A stretch of DNA of 64,000 nt from Dipteris shenzhenensis (taxonomy: Eukaryota > Polypodiophyta > Polypodiopsida > Gleicheniales), in NCBI GenBank assembly GCA_047967505.1, contig CM106538.1; one strand, 5' to 3'. Positions within the stretch are counted from its first letter, which is position 1, and each line of letters begins with the position of its first letter. The notes under the pieces are model-generated. The model ran no database searches, was not told where the DNA came from, and saw nothing but the letters and a program-made list of their open reading frames with translations. A program made the position numbers and the translations under genes. Shown one piece after another: positions 54,050 through 64,000 of the stretch.

Positions 54050-55588
54050 CTACAAGAGCTGTATCCCACTTGGTGATCTAATCACCTCAATGCCCAAGAA
54101 ATAACGCAGCTCTCCCAAATCCTTCATCTCAAACTTCTGCCTCAATAGCATTTTCACATGAAGGATATCTTCATCACTATCACCTGTGATGATCAAATCA
54201 TCAACATAAATGACCAGCAGCATAATCCCTTTCTCTGTTTTTCTCACATAGAGTGAGAAATCTGCCTTGGAAATCTGAAAGCCAATAGTGACAAGATACT
54301 GTCCTATCTTGTCAGACCATGCTCTAGGTGCTTGCTTCAAGCCATACAAGGCTTTCTTCAACCTGCAAACAAACTCAGGATGGGTGGCATGAACATAACC
54401 TGCTGGCTGCTCCATAAAGACCTCTTCTTGCAAATCACCATGCAAGAAGGCATTCTTTACATCCATCTGATGTAAAGACCATCCCTTTGATGCAGCCATA
54501 GCAATGGCTGCTCTTACGGTTGCCATCCTTGCAACCGGGCTGAAAGTTTCTTCATAATCAATGCCATATGTCTGTGCATACCCCTTGACAACTAATCTTG
54601 CCTTGTATCTATTCACAGAACCATCTGCATTGTGCTTGATCTTATAAACCCACTTACAACCAATTGCATTCTTGCCTTTAGGCAAAGGCACCAATTCCCA
54701 TGTAGCATTAGCATCCAAGGCATCCATTTCTTCATCCATGGCTTTCTCCCATTTTTCATTTCCCATGGCTTGCTCAAAAGAAGTGGGTTCTGGTTCCTGT
54801 ATCACTTTGACCATATAGGCATAGTGAATGGCTGTAAATCCATCATATTTCAGCCTATCCACAGGATACCTAACCCTGGTAGACCTGCGCAAAATAGGCT
54901 CACTTCCAGGTGCTCTCAAAACATCCCTGGTCTTCCTTACTCCAGATGTAACAATAGAAGGAATACCCAACTCATCATCAATGCTCTGTTTTGAGCCACT
55001 GGATTCACCATCCACACAAGAGTGACCTGCATTCACATCATACATGGGCTGATCTACCTTCTCTTTTCCTTTTCGTGATACCTGCATACCACTCTCTACA
55101 TTGCTTTGAGGGGATTCTCCTGACCTCAATCTGCCTGTCCATGGCGAAGTATGTGAACCACTGGTAGAGGACACTCCACGTCCACTGATATTTTGTGATT
55201 GCTGCTGTGCATTCTGTGCAGCATTACCATTTTGTGCATCTACATCAATCATCACATTTACTGGTTTATACCAGCTGCTCATCTCATCAAAAACAACATC
55301 TCTGCTCACTGTGAACTTACGTGTAGAAGGGTTATAGCATCTATACCCTTTCTGCTGCAGAGAATAACCAATAAAGATGCACTTCTCAGCTTTTGGATCC
55401 AACTTGGACCTCAACTCATCTGGCACATGGACATAAGCAATGCAACCAAAAATCTTCAAATGAGAAATATCTGGTTTCCTACCAGTATACATCTCCTCTG
55501 GCGTCATGCCATGTATTGCTGTAGTGGGAGTCCTGTTACTGCTGTAGCAACTCTTCAGCCCAATAATAATCTGGTAGATCTTTTTCAT
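54050..55588 (-). pseudogene. Copia element 2b integrase C-terminus and reverse transcriptase
   Basis: A 512-residue open stretch. It begins near the integrase C-terminus (IFGCIAYVHVPDELRSKLD, KCIFIGYS, RDVVFDEMSSWYKPVNVM), then a Ser/Gly-rich linker and the whole RT with GCKWVYKIKHNADGSVNRYK, FSPVARMATVRA, FLHGDLQEEVFMEQPAGY and YVDDLIITG. Unlike element 2 it has no stop between integrase and RT. It ends at TAG where element 2 has CAG (ctcttgcagaggc). Confidence 0.92.
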
Positions 55589-55694
55589 TTAGCATAGCCC
55601 GAGACACCTCTCCAATATGCCTGTTTTTTCTTTCTGCAATTCCATTTTGCTGTGGGGTATGACTGCATGAATATTGCTACTTTATACCATGCTC

Positions 55695-56672
55695 CTACAA
55701 GAACCTTGCAAACTCATTTGAGAGGTACTCTCCCACTCCATCTGACCTTAGGCATTTTATTTGCAGGCCTCTTTCTTTTTCAACCATAGCTTTGAAAGCT
55801 TTGAAGTGTCCAAACACTTCACTTTTCTTTTTCATAAAATACACCCACAGTTTTCTGCTGAAGTCATCAATAAATGTGACAAAATAGTGACAGCCTCCAA
55901 TAGATGCAGCTTTTGTAGTCCACACATCAGAGTGGATTAATTCCAATGGCTTTTTACTGTCTTGAACATGCCTAGGAAAAGGTTTCCTTGCCTGTTTCTC
56001 AAATTGACAGGCTTCACAAACCTTGTGCATTTCTGCAACCTTGAATTTAGGCAATCCTGCAACAATATTTTGGGCTTGCATTGATTTTAGTCGCTGTATA
56101 TTAACATGACCAATGCGTTTGTGCCAGATATCAATATCTGCAACTACACCGGTCCCATGTGCAAACATTGCTACACTCAATTCAGGCATGTGTGCATCCA
56201 ATGTAAACATCCTGCCCTTCTTCTTTCCTTTTGCTATCAAGCGACCGTTATTTTTCATATCCTCAACAAAGCATCCATGAGGATTAAATCTAACCTACAA
56301 GCCCTGCTCAACCATTTGACCAACAGAAACCAGGTTCTTGGTGATGTTCGGGACATGAAATACATCAGACAAGTATTTCTTTTTCCCATCCTGCATAGAC
56401 AAAGGAATTTTGCCAATCTGCAGAATAGGATGTGCAGTATCATCACCAATCTCCACAAATCCTAGTTTTTCCATTTTTCTTGCATCCTGCATCCATTCAG
56501 CGTGACTTGTCATGTGGTTTGACGCACCCGAGTCAACATACCACACATCATTTCTTTCTTCTGCACTTGTTACAGAATTTGTCATATGCTGTACCATAAA
56601 CAAATGCTCATTTCTGTCATCGCCCTGTCTACTAGAGGATGCATAATTGCCTTGCTGCAATTTTCCACTCAT
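55695..56672 (-). pseudogene. Copia element 2b protease and integrase N-terminal part
   Basis: Protease WYVDSGASNHMTSHAEWM (56672-56295) ends at TAG 56297-56295, where element 2 has CAG (gggcttgcaggtt). Integrase 56258-55695: HKRIGHVNIQRLKSMQA, CEACQFEKQARKPFP, LIHSDVWTTKAASIGGCHYF and LRSDGVGEYLSNEFARFL, ending at TAG 55697-55695. A second TAG (55679-55677) follows. Both are CAG in element 2. Confidence 0.9.
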
Positions 56673-57562
56673 AATGTCATTCTACTTTTTGTAGCAGTCT
56701 TTAGCCATATGACCCATTTTGCCACAATAGTAGCATTCAACATTGCTGTTTGCATTTTGGCTTCTCTGCCATCCACCACGGCCACTTTGGCTCCCCCTGC
56801 CTCTAGAGTTACCACGTCCTCCTGCATAGGACTGGTTTTCTTGCGTTTGCTGCATATTCTGATTTCTACCACGGCCTGCAGATCGGGGCCTCCTCTACCT
56901 CTGCCTCTACCTCTGCCAGCATTTGAGTAGAAGACAGTTTCTTTTGAAGTTCCTGCTGAAGAAGATGCACCCCCATTTCTTTGCTCTTCAGAAATTAGAA
57001 GAGCAATCAACTCCTCAAAATCAGGAAAGTTTTCACGGACGGCAATGGATGTCCGGAACTGTGCATAATCCTTTCCTAGACCATTTAAGGTCACACAAAC
57101 CAAATCATCATCATCCACTGGTGACCCAATGGAAGCAAGTGCATCTGCAATTTTCTTCACTTTCATGTGGTAGTCATTTATGCTCAAATTTTCTCTCTGC
57201 ACATTGTGCAACTCCTGTTTGAGTTGCATTTTCCTGGCTTGCGTATTTGTGCTATACATTTTTGCCAAAGTATCCCATGCCTCCTTTGGCGTATTTGCAT
57301 CCTGGATATGCACAATCATGGAGTCCGAAATACTGATAGACAGCCAGTACATAACTTTCCTGGCTCTCTCATGCCATCCTTTGAATGCCTGCATTTCCTG
57401 TTGACTGGGAACATTAGGAAGAACAGGTTCTTCTTCATTTCCTGTAATGAATTCCCAATAGCCTTTTCCCATCAAGAAATTCGTCATTCTAAACTTCCAT
57501 GCCTGGAAGTTGTTCTTGTCAAGCTTTTCAGTGACAATTTGCGAAAGAGAATCAGATGCCAT
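56669..57562 (-). pseudogene. Copia element 2b gag
   Basis: ATG at 57562 (MASDSLSQIVTEKLDKNNF), open through the UBN2-type gag core to EELIALLISEEQRNGGASSS and a GRGRGRGRGG stretch. A 2-base insertion then throws the frame before the zinc knuckle; the knuckle CYYCGKMGHMAKDC persists in the other frame near 56705-56745. The gag half is intact here, and it is broken in element 2. Confidence 0.9.
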
Positions 57563-58058
57563 TACAGAACACTGCAAAAAATACTGTCACTGCAAAAAAC
57601 ATAGCTTTTGCCTCACACGGGCAGATCTGCAAAACTGACGAAAGTGGTATTCCACCACACAGTCACTTTCTAGTGACGATTTTGCATCAACAGGCAACAG
57701 GCATGAATCTGCAACTCCCAATATCTCTGCACACAGGCATACGATGCAATTTCTGCGGCACCTTTCCACCGACTAGCCGCGCGACTAGCCGCGCAGTGGT
57801 CGCACAGCAAAAAACAGGGCATTTCTCTGAGTGCCTACGAAGAACTTCCGCCTTCAAAACGGGCCCCGAAACTTCTATATACTGCGCTCTCGCCACACCG
57901 CGAAGGGCGTCTCAATCTAAAACAGTGCACTCCTGCACTTCTGGCTGTGCTACTTGCAGAGATTTGCTCCCTAACTCGAAATAGGAAAGCAACACTGGTC
58001 CTCTTACCAGGACACTGCGAACTTGGTTTGCTTTCTTGAGCTCCTTACCACGAACAAG

Positions 58059-58424
58059 GCTCTGATACCATGTGAAGATTGTGGGAGAGAGGGAAGGAGT
58101 CTCACTTGAGGCTTTCTCACATGCACAATGGGGGAATACACATGAAGGTGGAGGCTGAAAACAGTTTTCCTCTTCTTAGTTGTGTAAGCCAAAAAAACTC
58201 TCTTACAAAGAAAATAGAAGAACCCTATATGTGGGTCTCAAAACCAAACTCAACTAACTAAGGTGGCATACTAACTGAGCCACAAACTATAGTAGATAAG
58301 GATAGCTGTCATCCAGCTATTATTCGTGGGCGGTGTACCAACCGCATCTCCAGCTAACAGGTCGGTGACATAAATGCACAACAGTCACCCTGGCATATCG
58401 CGAGTGGAGCTCGATATCTCAACA
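58059..58424 (-). repeat. Copia element 2b, primer-binding site and 5' LTR
   Basis: LTR 58424-58071, then tggtatcagagc on the minus strand at 58070-58059. Confidence 0.93.
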
Positions 58425-58429
58425 CCAAA

Positions 58430-59345
58430 TGCTTCAAATGTCAGAACTATTCACTATCTTGGCCAAGGAGGAGCATGCTCCGAGCATTGGAAAGACAAAT
58501 TGTAGTAGATATTTAAAACCAATTTCATGGAATTGCCATAGAAGTCATGACTTCAAGCACAAATAGATGAGAAAGAGGTTAAAGAAGTGCGCATGAATCA
58601 AGCTCTCCAAGCTCAAGAGAAGGTAGTCCATGATGTGACCTCAAACCTCCACTAGAGCCACATATAACTGATAGTAGCACTACAAGCTACAACAATCCTA
58701 CAGACATCCTATGACCACTTGACCTCAGCACATGCTCATTAAGGGGAGGAACTTATGCAATCTTGACTCACTCTAATCCTAAAAGAAGAAGAGCTTCAGG
58801 ATTGCCAGGAAAATCTTGTAGATATGCAACAATCTTTGGCAACACTCACTTTTAGCATTGAAGAGCTTACAAGTGAATGCCAAATATTAAAGGACCAACC
58901 TGCCACCACTATAGAAGCAACATATTTCTCAAGCACAAGTCTTGGACCAATGGTCCAATACCAATGAAGTCATTCCTCAACAAGCATAGGTCACCTTGCA
59001 AATGAAAAAGCTTGAGGATGCATATATGTCCATCTACCATAAGTGTAAGGAAAAAATAGATGACATGCAATCCCAAAAGATAGCCATCTCAAAGCTTGAA
59101 CTTCAATTGCTAGTGCAAAACAATGAGGCAATGGAAGGCACCACAAATGAAGTCCCACTATAGTGCACGATAGTGGTATACCAAGAGCTTGTGGCCACTC
59201 TACAAGCAGAAGATCACCTAAAAGCACGAGTGCTAATCGAATGGAAACAACTCCAGCTCAAGATCATATCTGCTAATCCAAACATCAAATGGGAACGTTC
59301 CATAGGGACAAAATCTATGAAAACTTTGCCAATAATTGTCCGAAG
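58430..59345 (+). pseudogene. Decayed coiled-coil-like ORF, second half, split by copia element 2b
   Basis: Continues 52406-52892 across the CCAAA duplication: NQMLQMSELFTILAKEEHA and PIS-type text, then EKEVKEVRMNQALQAQEKVV, LKEEELQDCQENLVDMQQSL, ATLTFSIEELTSECQILKDQ, MKKLEDAYMSIYHKCKEKID and ISKLELQLLVQNNEAMEG. Heptad-like Leu/Glu/Gln spacing suggests a coiled coil. The frame is broken by TAG, TAA and TGA codons and shifts. The protein is not recognised; a retroelement gag or a host coiled-coil gene are both possible. Confidence 0.45.
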
Positions 59346-59539
59346 ATGAAAAAAAAATCTTCTACTTGATCCCATCACACCAATAAAAAGAAGTGTTAGA
59401 GGATGACATGGCCTATCTCACATCTAACTTCCCATATCTAACCACTCTCTATGCCAATATCATAACCTCACTTACCCTTGCTACTACCACCCTGTTAACC
59501 TTCCGTGAGCTCCAACCTAACATCTAATCCCTTCATTCT

Positions 59540-60057
59540 TTGTTTGTTCATGCCTCTCACCACTTTCAACTAACCCAAAAGTCACAAACTTACCAGTCTT
59601 TTACACCTAACTTCGTCCCTTCCCTTGCTAATCCTTTCCTCGAGGATTACCATTCTTCTCAAACCATTTTCCCAGTTCTTCCCTCCCTCCCTTTTGATTC
59701 CCTCCCACAACTAACACTCTTCTATATTACTCCCCCATGTCCCTAGATTCTCTCCCTACCCCGCCATCACCTCCCACACTACTTGTGCTACCATCATCAG
59801 AAAATGACCCAACATTTATATTTGAATATCAAGATCCACATAATCCGATTTGCACTCCCATGCCAAATTTCAATAATGGGTATAATTTTGATGTAATACC
59901 ACTTCCCTATAGCCCCATCAAGAACTTATTAAACAAATATCCTAATATGGATGGCAACTTCCCTATCAGCCTTCGTCAGCACAAAATTAGTGAAGCTTGG
60001 ATCTCAACAAGTTGGATCCCCAACCTGATTGGTGCTGCCCCAAGCTCTTTAATGTAA
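59540..60057 (+). pseudogene. Unrecognised ORFs, Pro/Ser/Phe-rich
   Basis: Two overlapping-edge frames (59540-59746 and 59737-60057). The second reads LPTPPSPPTLLVLPSSENDP, FIFEYQDPHNPICTPMPNFN and FPISLRQHKISEAWISTSWI. No family was recognised. They may continue the decayed gene to the left. Confidence 0.3.
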
Positions 60058-60495
60058 TATTCTTGAAAGAATACTTGCATGCACCTCCATGCCTCATAAC
60101 CCATCCTAGTTTCTATGCAGTTCCATGATAGCACAGATGGGAGGCCAACACATACACTTGGGTGAGAATTACACCATTTGCCTACATTCAATTTCAATCC
60201 CAATGAATGGATTGGTGCCAAGGCTTTACAGTAGGATTGACTAGCATGCCACAAGTTCCACAACCACTTGGTTACATGCATGGCATCCCAACTCCGTGAT
60301 CACAATAAGCCATAACCCAAGGATGGGTAATAAAATGGATCCAGGGGTATGTTGTCTTTGTTCCAACATGAACATAGGTAGCACAAAGTGTGTGTGTAGA
60401 GTAGTGGCAAAGCTCCACTTGTACTTGCATAAGGCTAGGAATAAATCTCTCTTAAGAATCCTCAACATGCATCTTATATATAATCAACCTCTACT
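60058..60495. other. No gene seen
   Basis: Short ORFs without motifs on both strands. Confidence 0.4.
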
Positions 60496-60755
60496 TGACT
60501 GGATCATAGAGTGGTATGCCTCCGACACTACCTCATATCCAAGAAAAAAAAACTTAATTGACTTAACATCAAGTGTAGTCCTAAGTGCATCAAGAATGTG
60601 AGCATTAGAAAGATATCCAAATGTTCTCAATTGACCAATAGAGGGATTATTTCTTCTTGAATACCACTTCTAATGTCATGTTTTGCAATGAAGTAATGGG
60701 ACTTCTGTTCATCAACATAGCTATGTTGTATGCCTCAGCCCATGTGTAGTATCTA
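60496..60755 (-). pseudogene. Copia integrase C-terminal remnant
   Basis: Minus strand from about 60755: WAEAYNIAMLMNRSPITSLQ and NMTLEVVFKK. In shifted frames, HLDIFLMLTFLMHLGLHL- and FFLGYEVVSEAYHSM-like text aligns with the copia integrase tail (WAEA..TA.YL.NRSP, FGC.AY.H, FLGY). No catalytic domain remains. Confidence 0.55.
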
Positions 60756-61049
60756 GTAGTGACTCATGTGTCGTACGGACCTTCAGGAATTTTGTCAAAG
60801 CATCTACTCTCAAAAAGCTCTTTGTGGGATCTCCATAAGCACAAACAACCCGCTTGTGTCACCCAAACATCTATTAGATCATGTGCAAGTGATACCACGA
60901 GGAACGAGAAAGAGAGGGGAGGGGGAGAGGGAAGGGAGAACTACAAGGTATAGGCCATTTTCTGACACATATACCGACCTTTTTTACTCTAAAAAGTTTC
61001 TTTTAAAAGGGCAAAAATTTTGGTATTGATGTCGCTATTAGCGTCCAAA

Positions 61050-61480
61050 AATGTGCATCGGTATATACCAATGTTGGTAAAGTCGGTATATACTGACACT
61101 AGTAAAGCATTGGTATATATACTGACCTTTAACAGAACTAAAAAAAATGTTTAGTGGGGCAAAACAGGGCATGATGTGGCCCCATTGTGCCCACTAATGT
61201 TCATTTTTTTGCATTACAAAAGCATGTTTACAAGCAAACAGGCGAGATAAAACTCTCAAACCTTTTTTGTTACAACATTTCCCTTGTGAAAAGGGTGATA
61301 TAAAATCAGTCAAATGAGCCGACAGACAAAAGCATATACATGCCGAAGTATATACAACCTTGTTTGTTACAAAATTTCCCTTTCAAAAAGGGTGATACAA
61401 AATCACTCAAACGAGTCGACAGACAAAAGCATATACATGCGGTAGTATATACAAACTACTACTACTACTACTACTCATCC
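61050..61480. repeat. GGTATATA-type words, tandem duplication of about 110 bp and (ACT)n
   Basis: cggtatata and ggtatatac recur at 61060-61130. A unit with gttacaa.atttccctt...aaaagggtgata.aaaatca.tcaaa.gag and gacagacaaaagcatataca is repeated (about 61267-61368 and 61369-61455). (ACT)n is at about 61455-61474. The layout resembles a DNA-transposon end. Confidence 0.65.
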
Positions 61481-62150
61481 AACTTGTTGTTGTCGTTGCC
61501 CTCGCCCTCATAACTTCCACTAGCCCTCGTGACCTCCACCTAATCCCTGGCCCTTACTGATGTCATCTAAGAAAAATTCCTTGAGAATTTCCTCCTCATC
61601 ATCACTGCTCACCTCCGTTGATGGGAAGTTCGAGCTTGCACCTTAAGAAACCATTATAATTTGAAATTAGATTAGAACTTAAAGAATAAAACAATTTAAA
61701 AAGTGAGATTACAAGTTGGAGTAGACTTATACTGACCAAGCAGCCACCATAGCCCAATCGATTGCCATTCCTTGCACCTCCATCTCAATAAACCATGGCC
61801 TCGCTCCTATTTGGAATGCACGGTTTGTCTCTTCGTTTGTGGGAAGGCGACCAAGCACAGATTGCTGTGGACTATGAGAATTAGATAAAGTGCATGAATT
61901 ATGTGATAAAACAAATAGAACAATAAATGAAATGAGAAGAAGTAGACTTACCACCCATGCCTCGAACATGGCCTGTCCACCACGACTGTGGTGTGAAGCA
62001 CCTTTTGCTATCCAGTCGTCTTCTCATAGCCCTCCTTTGATTGTCAAACTTCTGGGGGTTGTCCCTCAGCTCCTTCTTCAAAAACTTCTAGCCAGCTTTA
62101 TCCACCCAGCTGCGTTTAGGCTTCTTCGCTGCGATGGCATCTCGTAAGTT
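61480..62150 (-). CDS. Small spliced hypothetical gene with acidic tail
   Basis: Minus-strand exon 1 (about 62150-61952): KKPKRSWVDKAG, a TAG, then FLKKELRDNPQKFDNQRRAM, RRRLDSKRCFTPQSWWTGHV, ending at a GTAAGT donor. An 80-base intron (61951-61872) ends CATAG. Exon 2 (61871-61737): QQSVLGRLPTNEETNRAFQI, GARPWFIEMEVQGMAIDWAM, then a GTCAGT donor. A third exon near 61641 reads STEVSSDDEEEILKEFF, an acidic tail. I do not recognise the family. The basic start, WW core and acidic end resemble the accessory proteins of plant CACTA elements such as the one at 23875, and the repeat block on its 3' side would fit. It has at least one stop, so it may be a pseudogene. Confidence 0.45.
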
Positions 62151-62250
62151 CATGACCTACGATGCTTCAAGATAGCACACATGCAGTTTCACATGTAATT
62201 GTCATCGAACTACATGTTTGGACACTTAGGCCAGACAGACGAGGCAGACA

Positions 62251-62650
62251 TGGAGAACCCCTTTGCTAGCATGTCTGCAGGGAGGAAAGGTCAGCAAATT
62301 CTAGCTCCCAAACCATAGAATGGGATAGAAACCACATTTGCAGATCCAAAACCCTCTGCCTATGCAAGACCTTCCCAATGGGAACACATGGATGATGAGG
62401 ATCCATGGATGAGGGAATTACGAAGGCAAGACCCCAGCTGATGGGATACTAGGAACTTCCAAGGCGACAGAGCGCCTTATGAACCCCCAATAGTCTAGGT
62501 GCCACCAACCTTCATCAACTATGGGGCATCACAGTTTCCACCTTATTGCCCATTGCATGGAACTAACGTTCCCATGTCCCAGGACCCACCTCCTCTGAGA
62601 ATACATCCTTTCTCATCCATACCTATTGCACTGATGAATGCAGGCCTTCG
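62251..62650 (+). pseudogene. Unrecognised Pro-rich ORF with three stops, cut by a copia LTR
   Basis: One frame runs from ATG 62251 to the LTR start: MENPFASMSAGRKGQQILAP, ADPKPSAYARPSQWEHMDDE, DPWMRELRRQDPS, VPPTFINYGASQFPPYCPLH and PPPLRIHPFSSIPIALMNAG. It has TAG, TGA and TAG where Gln, Trp and Gln fit. The product is unknown. A retroelement gag is possible. Confidence 0.4.
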
Positions 62651-64000
62651 TGTTGAGATATCGAGCTCCACTCACGATATGCCAGGGTGACCGTTGTGCA
62701 TTTATGTCACCAACTTGTTAGCTGCAGATGCAGTTGGTACACCGCCCATGAATAATAGCTGGATATCGATGACAACTATCTTTATATACTCTAGTTAGTG
62801 GCTCGGTTAGTTTTCCACCTTAGTTAGGGACATGCCTAAATTGAGTGCAATAATGTTTGCACATGGGACCAGTGTAGTTGCAGATATTGATATCTGGCAT
62901 AAACACATTGGTCATGTTAATGTACAGTGACTTAAATTAATGCAGGCCCAAAATATTATTGCAAGATTGCCTAAGTTCAAGGTTGCAAAAATGCATAAGG
63001 TATGTGAAGCCTATTAATTTGAAAAACAGGCAAGGAAACCATTTCCTAGACATGCTCAAGAGAGTGAGGCCATTGGAATTAATCCACTCTGATGTGTGGA
63101 CTACTAAAGCTGCATCTATTGGAGTCTGTCATTATTTTGTCACTTTTATTGATGACTACAGCAGAAAAGTTTGGGTATATTTTATGAAAAAGAAAAGTGA
63201 AGTGTTTGGGCATTTCAAAGCTTTTAACGCTATAGTTGAGAAAGAAATAGGCCTGCAAATAAAATGCTTAAGGTCAGATGGAGGGGGAGAGTACCTCTCA
63301 AATGAGTTTGCAAGTTTCTTACAGGAGCATGGCATAAAGCAGCAATATTCATGCAGTCATACCCCACAACAAAATGGACTTGCAGAAAGGAAAAATAGGC
63401 ATATTGGAGAGGTATCTCATGCCATGCTGAACGAAAAAGACTTGCTAGATTATTATTGGGTTGAAGCAGTTGCTACAGTAGTATACATAATGAACAGGAC
63501 TCCCACTGCAGCAATACATGGTGACGCTAGAGGAGAGGTATACTAGTAGGAAACCAGATATTTCTCATTTGAAAGTTTTTGGTTGCATTGCCTATGTTCA
63601 TGTGCTACATGAGTTGAGATCAAAGTTGGATCCAAAAGCTAAGAAGTGCAACTTTATTGGTTATTCTCTGTAGCAGAAAGGGTATAGATGCTATAACCCT
63701 TCCACTTGTAAGTTTATAGTGAGCACAGATGTTATTTTTGATGAGATGAGTAGCTAGTATAAACCAGTAAATGTGATTGATGATGTAGATGCACAAAATG
63801 GTAATGCTACACAGAATTCAGAATAGCAATCACAAAATATTAGTGGACCTATAGTGTCCTGTAGCAGTGGTTCACATACTTTGCCATGGACAGGTAGATT
63901 GAGATCAGGAGGATCTCCTCAAAGCAATGCAAATAGTGGTATGCAAGGATCACAAAATGGAAAAGAGAAAGTAGATCAGCCCATGGTTGATGTGAATGCA
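62651..64000 (+). mobile_element. Copia element 2c, internally deleted third copy, runs off the window
   Basis: Starts with about 178 bases of the element 2 LTR (tgttgagatatcgagctcc, more diverged than the other copies), then jumps at about 62830 to sequence matching element 2 from about 32442. The primer-binding site, gag, protease and LTR remainder are thus lost. Divergence from elements 2 and 2b is clearly higher than between those two, so this copy is older. Confidence 0.88.
62959..63800 (+). pseudogene. Copia element 2c integrase
   Basis: LIHSDVWTTKAASIGVCHYF, DDYSRKVWVYFMKKKSEVFG, LRSDGGGEYLSNEFASFLQE and TPQQNGLAERKNRHIGEV are intact with the catalytic Asp, Asp and Glu. Upstream, the zinc domain has TAA in place of Gln (EAY-stop-FEKQ). 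Downstream, TAGs stand at CAG and TGG codons of element 2 (near 63670, 63757 and 63825). Confidence 0.85.

Larger units (their letters stand above)
52893..58424 (-). mobile_element. Copia element 2b, full length (5532 bp), TSD CCAAA, same family as element 2
   Basis: LTRs of 354 bases (52893-53246 and 58071-58424) differ at three positions. The target duplication CCAAA is at 52888-52892 and 58425-58429. The primer-binding site (minus) is at 58070-58059, directly next to the upstream LTR. It has the same domain order as element 2 and is very similar along its length, with its own set of stops and a 17-base deletion in integrase (near 55530). Confidence 0.95.

Noticed and set aside
1-64000. Nuclear code with TAG/TAA read as Gln
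   Set aside because: Many frames seem repaired if TAG is Gln, but the NSP2-like gene ends with TAA at the conserved family C-terminus, and sister copies of the copia elements have CAG at the same sites. Decay explains it better.

Overview
The window is nuclear DNA of a land plant with a large, transposon-rich genome. Three things show this: a single-exon GRAS-family regulator of the NSP2 type, two decayed copies of an intron-containing plant terpene synthase, and many Ty1/copia and Ty3 LTR retrotransposons with the plant-type primer-binding site TGGTATCAGAGC, plus CACTA-type DNA transposons. The terpene synthase looks like the diterpene synthase type of ferns, lycophytes, mosses or conifers. 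I cannot fix the species; fern or gymnosperm is my best guess, with low confidence. The only gene that looks intact and cellular is the NSP2-like gene at 15557-16897, minus strand.

Layout. 1-1.45 kb: an unrecognised broken ORF with acidic and Gln/Pro/Thr-rich parts. 1.9-4.2 kb: a terpene synthase pseudogene whose exons remain readable. 5.5-6.7 kb: a CACTA transposase (TNP2) remnant. 6.9-8.9 kb: three tandem repeat families, one built on an 18-bp palindrome. 8.9-9.07 kb: the terminus of a CACTA-like element, abutting a second, 3'-truncated copy of the terpene synthase (9.07-10.64 kb). 10.6-11.65 kb: a Ty3 reverse transcriptase and protease remnant. 15.5-16.9 kb: the NSP2-like gene. 17.1-21 kb: tandem repeats, CA microsatellites and a 1.7-kb pyrimidine-rich tract. 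21.4-29.1 kb: a tandem array of a roughly 178-bp unit, split by a 4.27-kb CACTA-like element (21660-25927) and by a copia element (26196-28990).

30-58.4 kb is a nested retrotransposon stack. A Ty3 element supplies the base. Its probable 5' LTR is split by copia element 2 (30203-35735, TSD CAGCT). Its leader is split by copia element 3 (36682-42593, TSD CAAAT). Its protease reading ends at a palindromic pair of truncated copia copies (44506-52405). A second full-length copy of the element 2 family lies in opposite orientation at 52893-58424 (TSD CCAAA) and splits another decayed ORF. 58.4-62.65 kb holds decayed ORFs of unknown kind, a copia integrase remnant and a small spliced minus-strand gene. 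A third, internally deleted copy of the element 2 family starts at 62651 and runs off the window.

Two patterns run through the window. First, reading frames of mobile elements are broken mostly by CAG-to-TAG changes, and in many cases the sister copy in the same window still has CAG; this is what deamination of methylated cytosine in CHG context would give. Second, insertions sit inside repeats or older elements, so empty sites can be read directly and element ends fixed to the base.
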